Positions 32,683 through 42,051 of a stretch of 64,000 nucleotides of DNA are shown here, one piece after another (positions within the stretch are counted from its first letter, which is position 1; each line of letters opens with the position of its first letter). The notes beneath the pieces are model-generated. The model was not told the DNA's origin, made no database searches, and saw nothing but the letters and a program-made list of their open reading frames with translations. A program made the translations under genes and the position numbers. Where the stretch lies: positions 62,001 through 126,000 of the forward strand of contig CAZFHA010000002.1 in assembly GCA_964518595.1 (NCBI GenBank), read 5' to 3'. The stretch is from CAZFHA01 sp964518595 (GTDB lineage Bacteria > Bacillota > Clostridia > Saccharofermentanales > Saccharofermentanaceae).

Positions 32683-35184
32683 GTGGAATCGAAAAAATCT
32701 AGCACAGAAGAATCCAGTCAAGATCCTTTGCAAATGTCTCTGTCTGTTCGCGGGTTAGCGGAGCATGTTCATCGTACCGGTGGCCTCTCCTCTCTTACCT
32801 TTAGTGGGATTACCGGTGCGGAAGGAACTCGGCTGCATAAACGGGTTTTTGCCGATTTACAGAAGCAATATACGCCTGAAAATCTTGAAATTGAAGTTGC
32901 TTTGGAAGGGATTTGGCAGGCTGAGGATTTTACTTTAGTGGTTAGAGGCCGGGCAGACTGCTTACTTTATAGCTATTCCTCGGAGCGCAAGAGTTCAACT
33001 TACAATCTCATCGAGCTTAAGTCTTATATGGGGAGTTTTGATCAAGAAAAAGATGTTTTTCAGTCGGTTCACTGGGCACAGGTTAAGATTTATGCTCACT
33101 TACTGCTGGCTCAGCGTCCCGAGCTCGGTGGGCTCTATGTTACGCTTCGTTATGTAGCTATTGATACCTTGGATTTTATTGAGCAAAAGCAGTGGATTAC
33201 CCCTAAGGAAGCGGAAAGCTTTTTTGAGGAAACTTGCCAGGTGTATTTTTCTTTAGCTCGTAGTTTGGCCATCTATCAACGGGAACGGGATGCATCTATT
33301 CAGGGATTGGTTTTCCCTTATCATCAACTTCGCAGTGGTCAAAAGGCTTTTATGCAAGAAGTTGTTGGGGCAATTTCTCAGCGTAGTAGCCTTTTTGTGG
33401 AGGCACCCACGGGGATTGGTAAGACCATCTCTACCTTGTTCCCAGCTATTAAGTGTCTGGGTCACAAAAAGTGCGAGCGGATTTTTTATTTAACCGCTAA
33501 GACGGCTACTCGTCATGTGGCAGAAAAGGCTCTGCATGATTTGGCGGATAAGGGGCTTTATCTGCGCAGTATTACGCTCCAGGCTAAAGAGAATTTATGC
33601 CTTATGCCCCAACTTTTTTGTGATACCCGGCAATGTGCTTACGCGAATGAATATTATCGGCGGTTGCCGGAAGGGATTAAGGAGCTCCTCCCTCATATGC
33701 GTATTACCCCCACCGAGATTCTGGCAATAGCTCAAAAACATTGTCTCTGCCCTCATGAGCTATCCTTGGATATTTCTCTCTACTGTGATGTGATTATAGG
33801 CGATTATAATCATGCTTTTAATCCTCGGGTAAAGCTTGACCGCTATTTTAATCAGCCGGAGCAACATCAGGTTCTTTTGGTGGATGAGGCGCACAATCTG
33901 GTAGACCGAAGTCGGGATATGTATTCGGCAAGCTTAAGCAAGAGTCGCTTGGTTGCTTGTCAGAAAGCCTTGCTAGGAATGGATGCTAAGGTTGATGGTT
34001 ATTTAGCTGATGTGAAATCTTATTTTCAGATTCTCTGTGACAGCATTCTGCGTGAGGAGAAGGCATTACCCTTGGTAGAGAGTGATATGGATGGCAATAA
34101 AGTCTTAGTATCAGGCTACTTTCGGGCGGCTCGGAGCACGCCCCGGGTACTCTATAAAACCCTCTGGAAATTTTGTTATTTTGTGCGACCGGTACTGGAC
34201 CTACTCCCTTCCGGAGCGTTACGTAAAAATGTTTTGGATTTCTTTTTTGAAGCCCGGTTCTTCTTAACGGTATTGGAGCAGTACTACGATGATGCCTATA
34301 TTTATCAGGTGGAAATGATTCCCGGTACGCTACTGGCTGGACAGGATCATGAACTGACGGTTAGTCTGGTTTGCTTAGATGCTTCGGCTAAAATTCGCCA
34401 ACTGCTCTTTGACCATCATGCGGCGATTTTTTTCTCGGCTACCCTTTCTCCGGCACACTATTACACGACTATGATTTTAGGTGATCGCCAACAGAGCGAC
34501 GCCAAAATTTTATCCCTGGCTAGTCCCTTCCCGCCGGAGAATTTGGAGGTGGGACTTTTGACGAATGTAAAGACTACCTATCAGGAGCGACAGTTCAGTG
34601 CTCTTAGGATTGCTGAGTCCATTGTCGCTTTAACCAGCCGTCAAAAAGCGAATTTTTTGATTTACTTACCTTCCTTTGCCTACTTAAAACAGATTGCCGA
34701 GGCAGTTAAGAGCCTGTTTTTTAGCTTGCAGAGCGATAAAGTTGATGAGACGGATTTTTTACTTCAGACAGCCAATATGAGCAAAACAGAAAAAGAGCTT
34801 TTTCTGCTTCGATTCGAAGACTATGGGCAGCGCAGACTGCTGGCTTTTGCCGTGTTAGGTGGTCATTTTGGTGAAGGTATTGATCTGGTAGGGGAACGCT
34901 TAGGGGGCGTTATTGTTGTAGGTGTGGGTCTTCCTCAGCTTAACCCTCAACGGGAAATTATGAAACAATATTTTCAAGAGAAATTTGGTGAGGGTTTTGC
35001 CTTCGCCTATCGTTTTCCCGGTTGGGAAAAAGTTCTTCAGGCGGCTGGTCGGGTGATTCGCAATGAGGATGACACCGGATTTGTTCTGTTAATGGATGAG
35101 CGTTATGATAAGCCTGACTATCATATGCTTTTTCCAGAGCATTGGCGTCCGGTTACACTCCAGGGTATTGAGGAGTTTTTGTAG
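32683..35184 (+). CDS. PD-(D/E)XK nuclease / Fe-S Rad3-XPD-like helicase fusion
   Basis: 833 residues from GTG 32683. Residues 30-200 carry a nuclease-like core: GRADCLL (Asp about 91) and IELKS (E-x-K about 110). The helicase follows: Walker A EAPTGIGKT near 240, a Cys cluster CLMPQLFCDTRQC and later HCLCPHE fitting a 4Fe-4S ligand set near 305-355, DEAH at about 400, and motif VI QAAGRVIRNEDDTG near 790. Relatives are DinG/XPD-type 5'-3' DNA helicases; clostridial ones are annotated as ATP-dependent DNA helicase. Role inferred: DNA repair. ATG 32734 is an alternative start; a TGTTAAAAT -10 lies at about 32648-32656. Confidence 0.85.
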   Translation: MESKKSSTEESSQDPLQMSLSVRGLAEHVHRTGGLSSLTFSGITGAEGTRLHKRVFADLQKQYTPENLEIEVALEGIWQAEDFTLVVRGRADCLLYSYSSERKSSTYNLIELKSYMGSFDQEKDVFQSVHWAQVKIYAHLLLAQRPELGGLYVTLRYVAIDTLDFIEQKQWITPKEAESFFEETCQVYFSLARSLAIYQRERDASIQGLVFPYHQLRSGQKAFMQEVVGAISQRSSLFVEAPTGIGKTISTLFPAIKCLGHKKCERIFYLTAKTATRHVAEKALHDLADKGLYLRSITLQAKENLCLMPQLFCDTRQCAYANEYYRRLPEGIKELLPHMRITPTEILAIAQKHCLCPHELSLDISLYCDVIIGDYNHAFNPRVKLDRYFNQPEQHQVLLVDEAHNLVDRSRDMYSASLSKSRLVACQKALLGMDAKVDGYLADVKSYFQILCDSILREEKALPLVESDMDGNKVLVSGYFRAARSTPRVLYKTLWKFCYFVRPVLDLLPSGALRKNVLDFFFEARFFLTVLEQYYDDAYIYQVEMIPGTLLAGQDHELTVSLVCLDASAKIRQLLFDHHAAIFFSATLSPAHYYTTMILGDRQQSDAKILSLASPFPPENLEVGLLTNVKTTYQERQFSALRIAESIVALTSRQKANFLIYLPSFAYLKQIAEAVKSLFFSLQSDKVDETDFLLQTANMSKTEKELFLLRFEDYGQRRLLAFAVLGGHFGEGIDLVGERLGGVIVVGVGLPQLNPQREIMKQYFQEKFGEGFAFAYRFPGWEKVLQAAGRVIRNEDDTGFVLLMDERYDKPDYHMLFPEHWRPVTLQGIEEFL

Positions 35185-35214
35185 ATCTATGGTGTGTAGC
35201 TTGCGTGTAAGTTA

Positions 35215-35973
35215 TTACCAGCTGGGGAGATCATCTAGTAGCTCCATTTTGCGGTATTTCTTTTCTAAGCGAATCTCTAGGTAATGACGGGCTATTATGA
35301 TAATTTCCTCTCGGACTTGGGGGGATACTGTAAAGGCAAAAAGCTTCTCAAGGGAAGACTCATAGATATAGCTAAGGGCAGCCAGGCAGCCATAAGAAAG
35401 TAGTTGATAATGACCGGCGGCGGTTAGACAGGCTGACTTTTTGCAGTAGATTTGTCCATGGGTATAGGAAAAAGCGCCATACCAGGAGGGCTCGGTCTCC
35501 TTACAGTAAGAGCAGAGTCCTAGGGTAGCTTGATACCCCAGCAGTGACATAATTTTCCATTCAAAAATAGCGGCTAAAAGACGGTAATCACTTCCCGCCT
35601 TGGCTAAACGATAGAGGGCATAAAGTAAAAGCGGGTAAATCTGGCTACAGCTCTCCCCTTCTACGGCTGTGTCAGCGGTGATTTCTAGTAGATGGGCAGC
35701 GGTGGTCAAGAGCTCTACATTTTCCTGTATCGGTGAGAAATGCTCTATGATTTCCGCCTCTTTTACGTAGAGATAGTCTCCCTTGGCTGTGAAAACAAAG
35801 TCACAAAGAACCAGAGCTGCGCTGGCTAAGGCTAGTGGACTGTTAGACTTGGCGGCAGCGGAGGCTCTGGCTGTAAGGGTACCGTGATTTTTGGTGAGAA
35901 CTGTGATAATTCGATCAGAATCGCGATAGAGATTTGAACGAATAACCAGGCCTCGGCAGGCTAAAAAAGCCAT
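35215..35973 (-). CDS. recO: DNA repair protein RecO
   Basis: 252 residues. N-terminal OB fold (ACRGLVIRSNLYRDSDRIITVLTKNHG-type opening, read at residues 4-30), helical middle, and a zinc site LCSYCK plus YCKKSAC near 160-190. RecO loads RecA with RecR/RecF onto SSB-coated single-stranded DNA. It starts 3 bp after the YbeY-Era gene and is the last gene of the block; it converges with the helicase gene 30 bp away. Confidence 0.92.
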   Translation of the reverse strand: MAFLACRGLVIRSNLYRDSDRIITVLTKNHGTLTARASAAAKSNSPLALASAALVLCDFVFTAKGDYLYVKEAEIIEHFSPIQENVELLTTAAHLLEITADTAVEGESCSQIYPLLLYALYRLAKAGSDYRLLAAIFEWKIMSLLGYQATLGLCSYCKETEPSWYGAFSYTHGQIYCKKSACLTAAGHYQLLSYGCLAALSYIYESSLEKLFAFTVSPQVREEIIIIARHYLEIRLEKKYRKMELLDDLPSW

Positions 35974-35976
35974 AGT

Positions 35977-37470
35977 TTAGTCTTCCTTTCGATAGCCTAA
36001 ATCATGAAGGAAGGTCTGCTTGTTTTTCCAGTCGGCTCTGACTTTAACATGGAGATCCAAATAGACTTTACAGCCGCACATTTTTTCGATATTTTCTCTG
36101 GCTCCTGTACCAATCCGCTTAATCATTTGACCTTGTTTGCCAAGGAGAATGGCCCGGTGGGAAGTCTTTTCACAGAGAATGGAGGCTGTTATCTTAACCA
36201 GGTCGCGGTCATAATCATCTTCTGCTCCCGGTTTAAGTTTTTCTTCAAATAGGACAATCTCTACAGCGGTTCCATGGGGGATCTCTTCGTTGGTGTAGCG
36301 CAAAATTTGTTCGCGAATCAACTCAGCAGCTAAGGTTCTTTCCGACTGGTCGGTAAACTCCTCCTCCGCAAAGAGTCGTGGGCCCTTGGGCAGTAGCTGG
36401 CTGATTTCGGTTAACAGAATATCCACCCCATCTCCGGTTCGGGCAGAAACGGGAATAATGGCGGCAAAGGCATAGAGTCCATAATAGGCTTGGATCAACG
36501 GCAGAAGCTCCTCCTTGGTGACTGCATCGGCCTTGTTTAAGACGAGAATAGCCTTTTGATTAGATTCTTTAGCCTTACGGCAAATCTCCTCTTCGACCGG
36601 ACTGGGCAGACCCTTGGTAGCATCAGCCATGACTAAAAGCATATCGGCGGATTGACCAGCTCGAAAAGCGGCATCTACCATGTACTCCCCAAGGCTGGAA
36701 TGGGGACGGTGGATACCGGGGGTATCCACAAAAATGATCTGGACATCCGGCGCATTATAAATGGCTCGGGCATTTTTACGGGTAGTCTGGGGTTTTTGGG
36801 AGACAATGGCCAGCTTCATTCCACTGATTTTGTTAAGTAATGTAGATTTTCCCACATTAGGACGACCGATAATGGCTACAAAGCCTGTATGGGCAAGTTC
36901 TTCACCTAAACCCTGTGCCTGGTCAGGGTTTAGGGGCTGTTCTTCTTGGGAAAGTCCCATCTGATCCAGAATTTTTTCTTGTTCACTAAACATCTTTTTT
37001 TCCTCGTTTTCTTCCTGATGATCGAAGCCTACCAGATGTAGACTGGCATGAGTAGCTAAAAAAGCTACTTCTCTTTCAAAACTATGTCCATATAACTCGG
37101 CTTGGTAGGCGGCAATTTCTAAAGAAATCAACACATCTCCCAAGGGAAGCTCTCTCTTTTCGTCTGGTCTGGGAATAAAATCTGCCGCCTGAAGAGGCTG
37201 AAGCAGACGCCCCTCCTCCATATCCAGTAAGGGGAAGGAAAGCACATCGGTAACTTTAGCAATATTTCGAAAGCTGCTGTTGGCTTTCTTAATATGATCC
37301 TTGCTGACGAAGCTACAGGTGGCTGTCAGAATAAGATTCTTGTCCTGTAAAGCCGGATCAATAAATTTTTGGGACAAGACAAGTTCAAAAGCCTTGTGGC
37401 AAAGCTTTTGACAGGCTTCGATTTGTTTTGCCGAAAAACGGCGCTGTTTATTTACGAATTGTAGAATCAT
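35977..37470 (-). CDS. YbeY endoribonuclease - Era GTPase fusion
   Basis: 497 residues in one frame. Residues 1-165 are YbeY, the 16S rRNA-processing metallo-RNase, with the zinc motif H141-x3-H145-x5-H151 (HASLHLVGFDH). A Q/E-rich linker (about 166-192) leads to Era: G1 GRPNVGKST at 202-210, then VDTPG, LNKAD and SARTGDG, and a C-terminal KH domain (ILLGKQGQMIKRIGTGAREN). Both partners mature 16S rRNA and the 30S subunit. In most Firmicutes they are separate genes with dgkA and cdd between them; both are absent here. It overlaps the end of pgpH by 23 bp. Confidence 0.93.
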   Translation of the reverse strand: MILQFVNKQRRFSAKQIEACQKLCHKAFELVLSQKFIDPALQDKNLILTATCSFVSKDHIKKANSSFRNIAKVTDVLSFPLLDMEEGRLLQPLQAADFIPRPDEKRELPLGDVLISLEIAAYQAELYGHSFEREVAFLATHASLHLVGFDHQEENEEKKMFSEQEKILDQMGLSQEEQPLNPDQAQGLGEELAHTGFVAIIGRPNVGKSTLLNKISGMKLAIVSQKPQTTRKNARAIYNAPDVQIIFVDTPGIHRPHSSLGEYMVDAAFRAGQSADMLLVMADATKGLPSPVEEEICRKAKESNQKAILVLNKADAVTKEELLPLIQAYYGLYAFAAIIPVSARTGDGVDILLTEISQLLPKGPRLFAEEEFTDQSERTLAAELIREQILRYTNEEIPHGTAVEIVLFEEKLKPGAEDDYDRDLVKITASILCEKTSHRAILLGKQGQMIKRIGTGARENIEKMCGCKVYLDLHVKVRADWKNKQTFLHDLGYRKED

Positions 37471-39547
37471 CTGGATACTTCACCCTTTCATGGAGAACGC
37501 CGGTGTATACCTGTACAAAGGCGCCGATAATTTTTTCAATGTCTTCAAAGGATAGGCAGGATTTGGTCAGCTGATCCTGATCAATCTTCTGCTTGATTAG
37601 CTTTCTGAAAAGCTCTTCAATCCCTTCTAACGTGGATACTCCGGTAGATTTTACTGCGGCTTCACAAGTATCAGCCAACATAACTACGGCTGATTCTCTG
37701 GTTGAAGGAATGGGGTTAGGATAGCGAAAGCGGTCAATTTGTGGTTCGGTTAGCTGGTGTTCTTCCGCATATTTTTTTGCTTTATGATAAAAATATGCCT
37801 GAAAGGTCGAGCCATGGTGCTCTTGGATGATTTTCAGTACCGCCAGTGGCAAGCGATAGCGGCGACCAATGCGAATACCAATATCCGGATGTGCAAGAAT
37901 AATTGCGGCACTTTCTTCCGGCGGCAGATGGTCGTGGGGATTGCCGATGGAGCCTTGATTCTCTGTGAAGTAGAGTGGTTTGTCTAGTTTGCCAATATCG
38001 TGATAGTAGGCACCGACTTTGGCTAACAAGGCATTGGCATCAATCGCTTCAGCTGCGGAATCCGCCAAATTCGCCACCATCATACTGTGTTGAGATGTTC
38101 CAGGTGCTTCTACAAACAGTCGCTTTAGCAGTGGGCTGCCCGGCTGAGAGAGTTCGATAAGACGCAGGGGCGATACTGTGTTTGAAATTAGCTCGAAAAT
38201 AGGCATAAAACCAATGGCGGCTATAACCGCGATTGCCCCAGCCATGGCTGCCCAGAGGGAGGAAAGCAGTCTGTCGGTCAGGCTGCTTTTCATTAGGAGA
38301 TTAAGGGCAATAGAGCTGACAAAACAGGTCAGTCCCGTACAAATAATCATTGCGGCTGCATTGTATTTGCGGTTACTCTTCCCGGCAATCAAAGACGCAA
38401 TGATTACCCCACACACACCCACAAAAATAAATTCTACATCAAACTTACTAACGGGCAAAAGAATCAAAATCTGTAAGGTTGAGACCACAATAGCTGTTTG
38501 GGTTCCCAGGTAGGTGGCGACAATTACTGCGGCAAAATATACTGGTGCAATTGTTGATGATAGCTCTGTCATATAGACTGCAGCTATGATGGGAAGCAAA
38601 TAGGATAGGGATAAAGCCAACATATCACGGCGGCGGCGAAGGAAATCTGGCTCCACACGCCTCAAATAGATGGCTAAGATAATAAAAATAAGGAGCACGT
38701 AGACGAGAACACCTAATAAAAGTGCTGTGTCAAAACTACCATTATCAATAAGATTTAGTTCTAAAAGAATGGCATAGGTGTCGGCAGTTATTTCATCGCC
38801 ATAATTTACAATCCGGGTACCCTTTTCAATGACTACCGGACTATTTAGTGCGGCTGTGTAGGCGTTTTGCCTGGCGGCTTCTGTTGCGGCTTCATCAAAG
38901 ACGGCATTGGGTCGAATGATGCCGGTTAAAATGTTTTTTACTAGTTCGGCGTTGGTTACATAAAGAACCTCGGTGCCGCTATTTTGTTGGGTTATTTGCG
39001 AAGTAAGATCATAAATCCGGCTCTGGAGCATGAAGTCATCAACTTTATCCGCTACAATCTGAGCTGTGATAGAAATTGACTGTGCACGTAAGTAACTTAG
39101 TAAACTCTCGTCAGCTGTGACTAACTGAAAGGCACTGTCGCTGGCCAGTTCAAAACCGAATAGTCCTTTTATTTGGGTGATTAATTGTTCGCTTAACTCC
39201 CCATAACTTTTATTGTAGGTGCCGTCCGGGTTCTTACTGCTCTGTCTTACTTCCGAAAGGAGCGTATAGAAATGTGTTACGTCATTTAAAGATTTTTGGG
39301 AAATATCCTCTGATCTAACAAAAATCGGATTAACGGCGTTTTTGCTCTCCTGTGCTCTTCGCTCCGTCTCTTTGACATTCTTGACCGATCTGGAGCTGGT
39401 AATATCATAAATACTCTTCTGACCCGGGGCTAAGGCATAGCGCCGGGGCATTGAACCAAAGTAGACGAGGATGGCTACAAGCAGTGCAAAGAAAATAATA
39501 AAGAGAATTTGAATGTTTCGCTCCAGCCGCCTACCGGAAGAAATCAT
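37448..39547 (-). CDS. pgpH: HD-domain c-di-AMP phosphodiesterase, PgpH/YqfF type
   Basis: 699 residues. N-terminal membrane helix, extracellular 7TMR-HDED domain (about 60-270), seven membrane helices (about 275-460), then a cytosolic HD domain: HSMMVANLADSAAEAIDANA, then YYHDIGKLDKP and HHGS. PgpH hydrolyses the second messenger c-di-AMP to pApA, so it links envelope state to potassium and wall homeostasis. It overlaps phoH by 4 bp (ATGA) and ybeY-era by 23 bp; phoH-pgpH-ybeY is the conserved Firmicutes order. Confidence 0.92.
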   Translation of the reverse strand: MISSGRRLERNIQILFIIFFALLVAILVYFGSMPRRYALAPGQKSIYDITSSRSVKNVKETERRAQESKNAVNPIFVRSEDISQKSLNDVTHFYTLLSEVRQSSKNPDGTYNKSYGELSEQLITQIKGLFGFELASDSAFQLVTADESLLSYLRAQSISITAQIVADKVDDFMLQSRIYDLTSQITQQNSGTEVLYVTNAELVKNILTGIIRPNAVFDEAATEAARQNAYTAALNSPVVIEKGTRIVNYGDEITADTYAILLELNLIDNGSFDTALLLGVLVYVLLIFIILAIYLRRVEPDFLRRRRDMLALSLSYLLPIIAAVYMTELSSTIAPVYFAAVIVATYLGTQTAIVVSTLQILILLPVSKFDVEFIFVGVCGVIIASLIAGKSNRKYNAAAMIICTGLTCFVSSIALNLLMKSSLTDRLLSSLWAAMAGAIAVIAAIGFMPIFELISNTVSPLRLIELSQPGSPLLKRLFVEAPGTSQHSMMVANLADSAAEAIDANALLAKVGAYYHDIGKLDKPLYFTENQGSIGNPHDHLPPEESAAIILAHPDIGIRIGRRYRLPLAVLKIIQEHHGSTFQAYFYHKAKKYAEEHQLTEPQIDRFRYPNPIPSTRESAVVMLADTCEAAVKSTGVSTLEGIEELFRKLIKQKIDQDQLTKSCLSFEDIEKIIGAFVQVYTGVLHERVKYPDDSTIRK

Positions 39548-40524
39548 AGACTCCCTCCTTTCTCAGCTCTGGCATTATAAGCTTGAATAATTTTTTGCAC
39601 CAAGGGGTTGCGTACAACATCTGTATCGCTGAGTTGAATCATGCCAATACCGGGAATGTCATGTAGCAGACTAGAGGCATCCCATAAGCCGCTGACTACA
39701 CCCTTAGGCAGGTCAATTTGGGTAATATCACCACAAACACAGACTCTGGCATTCATGCCGGTACGAGTCAGAAACATCTTCATCTGTTCGACAGTGGTGT
39801 TTTGAGCCTCATCCAAAAGAATAAAGGCATCATCAAGGGTTCGACCGCGCATAAAGGCCAAGGGAGATACCTCAATTAAGCCTTTTTCCGACAGTTTCCA
39901 GAACATATCCTCACCCAAGAGCTCTTGCAAAGCATCGTATAAAGGACGCATGTAAGGATCAACTTTCTCTTTGATATCTCCGGGCAAGAATCCCAGCCGC
40001 TCCCCGGCCTCCACCGCCGGTCGAGCCAAAATAATTCTTGATACTTCACGTTTTCTGAGGGCGGCAACCGCCATGGCTACTCCTAAAAAGGTCTTACCAG
40101 TGCCGGCCGGGCCGATACAAAAAACTAATTCGTTATGTTTCAAGGCGTCAATATAGAGTTGTTGTCCCAAGGTCTTACCGCGGATGGAACGTCCCTTGCC
40201 TGTAACTAACACCACTTCTTCTGTGGCAGCAAAAAAACTCTCTAAGCGACCTGTCTTGGCCAATTCACAGAAATAAAGCACGGCCTGAGGGTCTAAATCA
40301 TCACCGCGTTCCAAGTAACCAGATAAATTAGTTAAGACGGATTGAACTTGCCTGATACTGTCATCACTGCCACTAACCGCAACCCTGTCTTTTTGGTACT
40401 CAATTTCAACTTGAAAAAACTGTTCAATCATTTTGTTGAAACGATTATTAGCAGTAAAAAACTGGCTGGCATGTTCCAGCTCCAGATATTCTGTACGTTG
40501 GTCTTTTACTGCTGTTTTTTCCAT
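39544..40524 (-). CDS. phoH: PhoH-family ATPase (YbeZ-like)
   Basis: 326 residues. P-loop GPAGTGKTFLGVAMAVAAL, Walker B ILLDEAQNTT, sensor TRTGMNARVCVCGD, and RNPLVQ near the C-terminus are the PhoH signature. PhoH acts with YbeY in RNA metabolism, and here they are in one operon. ATG 40524 has GAGGAG 10 nt upstream; the frame is open back to 40581 but without a ribosome site. Confidence 0.9.
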   Translation of the reverse strand: MEKTAVKDQRTEYLELEHASQFFTANNRFNKMIEQFFQVEIEYQKDRVAVSGSDDSIRQVQSVLTNLSGYLERGDDLDPQAVLYFCELAKTGRLESFFAATEEVVLVTGKGRSIRGKTLGQQLYIDALKHNELVFCIGPAGTGKTFLGVAMAVAALRKREVSRIILARPAVEAGERLGFLPGDIKEKVDPYMRPLYDALQELLGEDMFWKLSEKGLIEVSPLAFMRGRTLDDAFILLDEAQNTTVEQMKMFLTRTGMNARVCVCGDITQIDLPKGVVSGLWDASSLLHDIPGIGMIQLSDTDVVRNPLVQKIIQAYNARAEKGGSL

Positions 40525-40552
40525 AGCATCTAGTCTCCTCAATAAATCGTAA

Positions 40553-41245
40553 TTAGTCAGGCTGAGTGATGGTACTACCATCAGCCAGAGCCGGTATTGT
40601 TAGCTGGTTCATTTGCGAAACAGTGGCCAAATTTTCTAAATGAAGACGCTTAATGGCGTCATTTAATAATTGTTGGGCATTCCCTACATCCTGATCACGA
40701 TACATTGCCTTAATAACGAACCGGGAAAGTGCAGGATAACTGTTGCCGTTAATTACGATCTGAGGATTAGAAGAACCGGTATCTCTGATCTCAGTTAAAG
40801 CAACAATTCTTTCTTCATTAACAGAAATAGCCAAGGCTTTTGAGGCACGCATTTCATTAATTAGCAGCAGCAGCGTGGAGGACTTAATGGCCAAATCTGT
40901 ACTGGAATCCATAACAATTTGTAGTCCGCCGCCTTGGACTTGAGTCAATCCGGCAAAAATTTCGGCTTTCTGCTTTTCAGCAATTACCGCTTCAAAGGAC
41001 TGATCCTCACCAATTAAATCCGCATCAATGGAAGCGATTAAATCTGTTAATTTCTGATTTTCGGCGGTCCAAGTTTCGTTTTCACGAATAAGCAATAAGA
41101 CTTGATCCTGAAGCTCGGTTAAGTCTTGCTGGGCGTAAGCCGACTGCTTATTGGCAGCATTAATGCTTTTAAGTTGCAAGGCCATAAAAAGTCCTAAAAA
41201 GAGTAGCACTACAATGGCAGTTAATTTGAAGGCCGGATTCTTCAT
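40553..41245 (-). CDS. DUF881 family protein, copy 2
   Basis: 230 residues. Membrane helix 7-24, a coiled coil (about 35-75), then the DUF881 domain: LTQVQGGGLQIVMDSS, ALAISVNEERIVALTEI and QIVINGNSYP. In other Firmicutes DUF881 genes lie near divIB/ftsZ (YlxW/YlxX) and are suspected to be envelope-associated. The function is unknown. It overlaps copy 1 by 4 bp and lies 29 bp upstream of phoH. Confidence 0.85.
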   Translation of the reverse strand: MKNPAFKLTAIVVLLFLGLFMALQLKSINAANKQSAYAQQDLTELQDQVLLLIRENETWTAENQKLTDLIASIDADLIGEDQSFEAVIAEKQKAEIFAGLTQVQGGGLQIVMDSSTDLAIKSSTLLLLINEMRASKALAISVNEERIVALTEIRDTGSSNPQIVINGNSYPALSRFVIKAMYRDQDVGNAQQLLNDAIKRLHLENLATVSQMNQLTIPALADGSTITQPD

Positions 41246-42036
41246 TGCGCTGTCTTACCTCCTAACTCCTGAGTTAGTAAGTCTATGGCGGAAAAATCAG
41301 AAAAAGCCGGGACGGAAAGTTCCTGCTTTTCTTCCACAGTTATCATTACATGCTCACTTTGTCTTTTGAGGATATAGGAATCCTTTGATAGATTCTGATA
41401 CAGCTGACTAGGGTCATCAGAAATTACTGTTATGACGAAAGGAACCGGATGTTTGACATTGTTTATCCGAATGGTAGGGCCGGTACAAATAATGATTGAG
41501 GTGTTTACCAACCTTTCACCGTTAATGGCAATTGCCTTAGCACCGTAGGATTTAATTTGATCTACAATACGCTGAACATCTTGGGCATGAATCAGGCTGC
41601 TTTGGGCTATATCATCCGCCTCGGAAACTGTCGAATCATTTAGCGTAATAACTACTCCACCACCAGTTACCGGGGTGAGACCAGCCTTGGTACGTACCTC
41701 TGCTAGACTTTGTGCCATTTCCGGGTAACCTTGCTGGTTCAAGACATTTTCTGCGACTAAATCTTTACGTTGTAATAACTTTTCGTTTTGTTCCTTCAAG
41801 AGGCCATTTTCAGCTTGCAAGGTAGATATCTGTTCCTGATAGGAGAGATACACACCTTTTGACTCGCTAAAATTCTGCTGCAGTTCAATGGCAGTACGGA
41901 TTTGGAAGCTAATAAACAGCCCAAGAAGCACGGCTAAAGCAGTCAGAAGCCAGATACCTACGCCCTTAGAGCCTTGAGGCAGAAAGCTTGATCTGACTAT
42001 CTTTGAATTCGTTCTTCGCGAAGAAATATGCTTCAC
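41242..42036 (-). CDS. DUF881 family protein, copy 1
   Basis: 264 residues. Basic N-terminus, membrane helix about 27-46, coiled coil about 55-95, then DUF881: LTPVTGGGVVITLNDST, DIAQSSLIHAQDVQRIVDQI and KAIAINGERLVNTSIIICTG. Paralogous to the next gene, so an old tandem duplication. It starts 16 bp after the pseudouridine synthase gene. Confidence 0.85.
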   Translation of the reverse strand: MKHISSRRTNSKIVRSSFLPQGSKGVGIWLLTALAVLLGLFISFQIRTAIELQQNFSESKGVYLSYQEQISTLQAENGLLKEQNEKLLQRKDLVAENVLNQQGYPEMAQSLAEVRTKAGLTPVTGGGVVITLNDSTVSEADDIAQSSLIHAQDVQRIVDQIKSYGAKAIAINGERLVNTSIIICTGPTIRINNVKHPVPFVITVISDDPSQLYQNLSKDSYILKRQSEHVMITVEEKQELSVPAFSDFSAIDLLTQELGGKTAQ

Positions 42037-42051
42037 CTGTACCTCCCCTGT

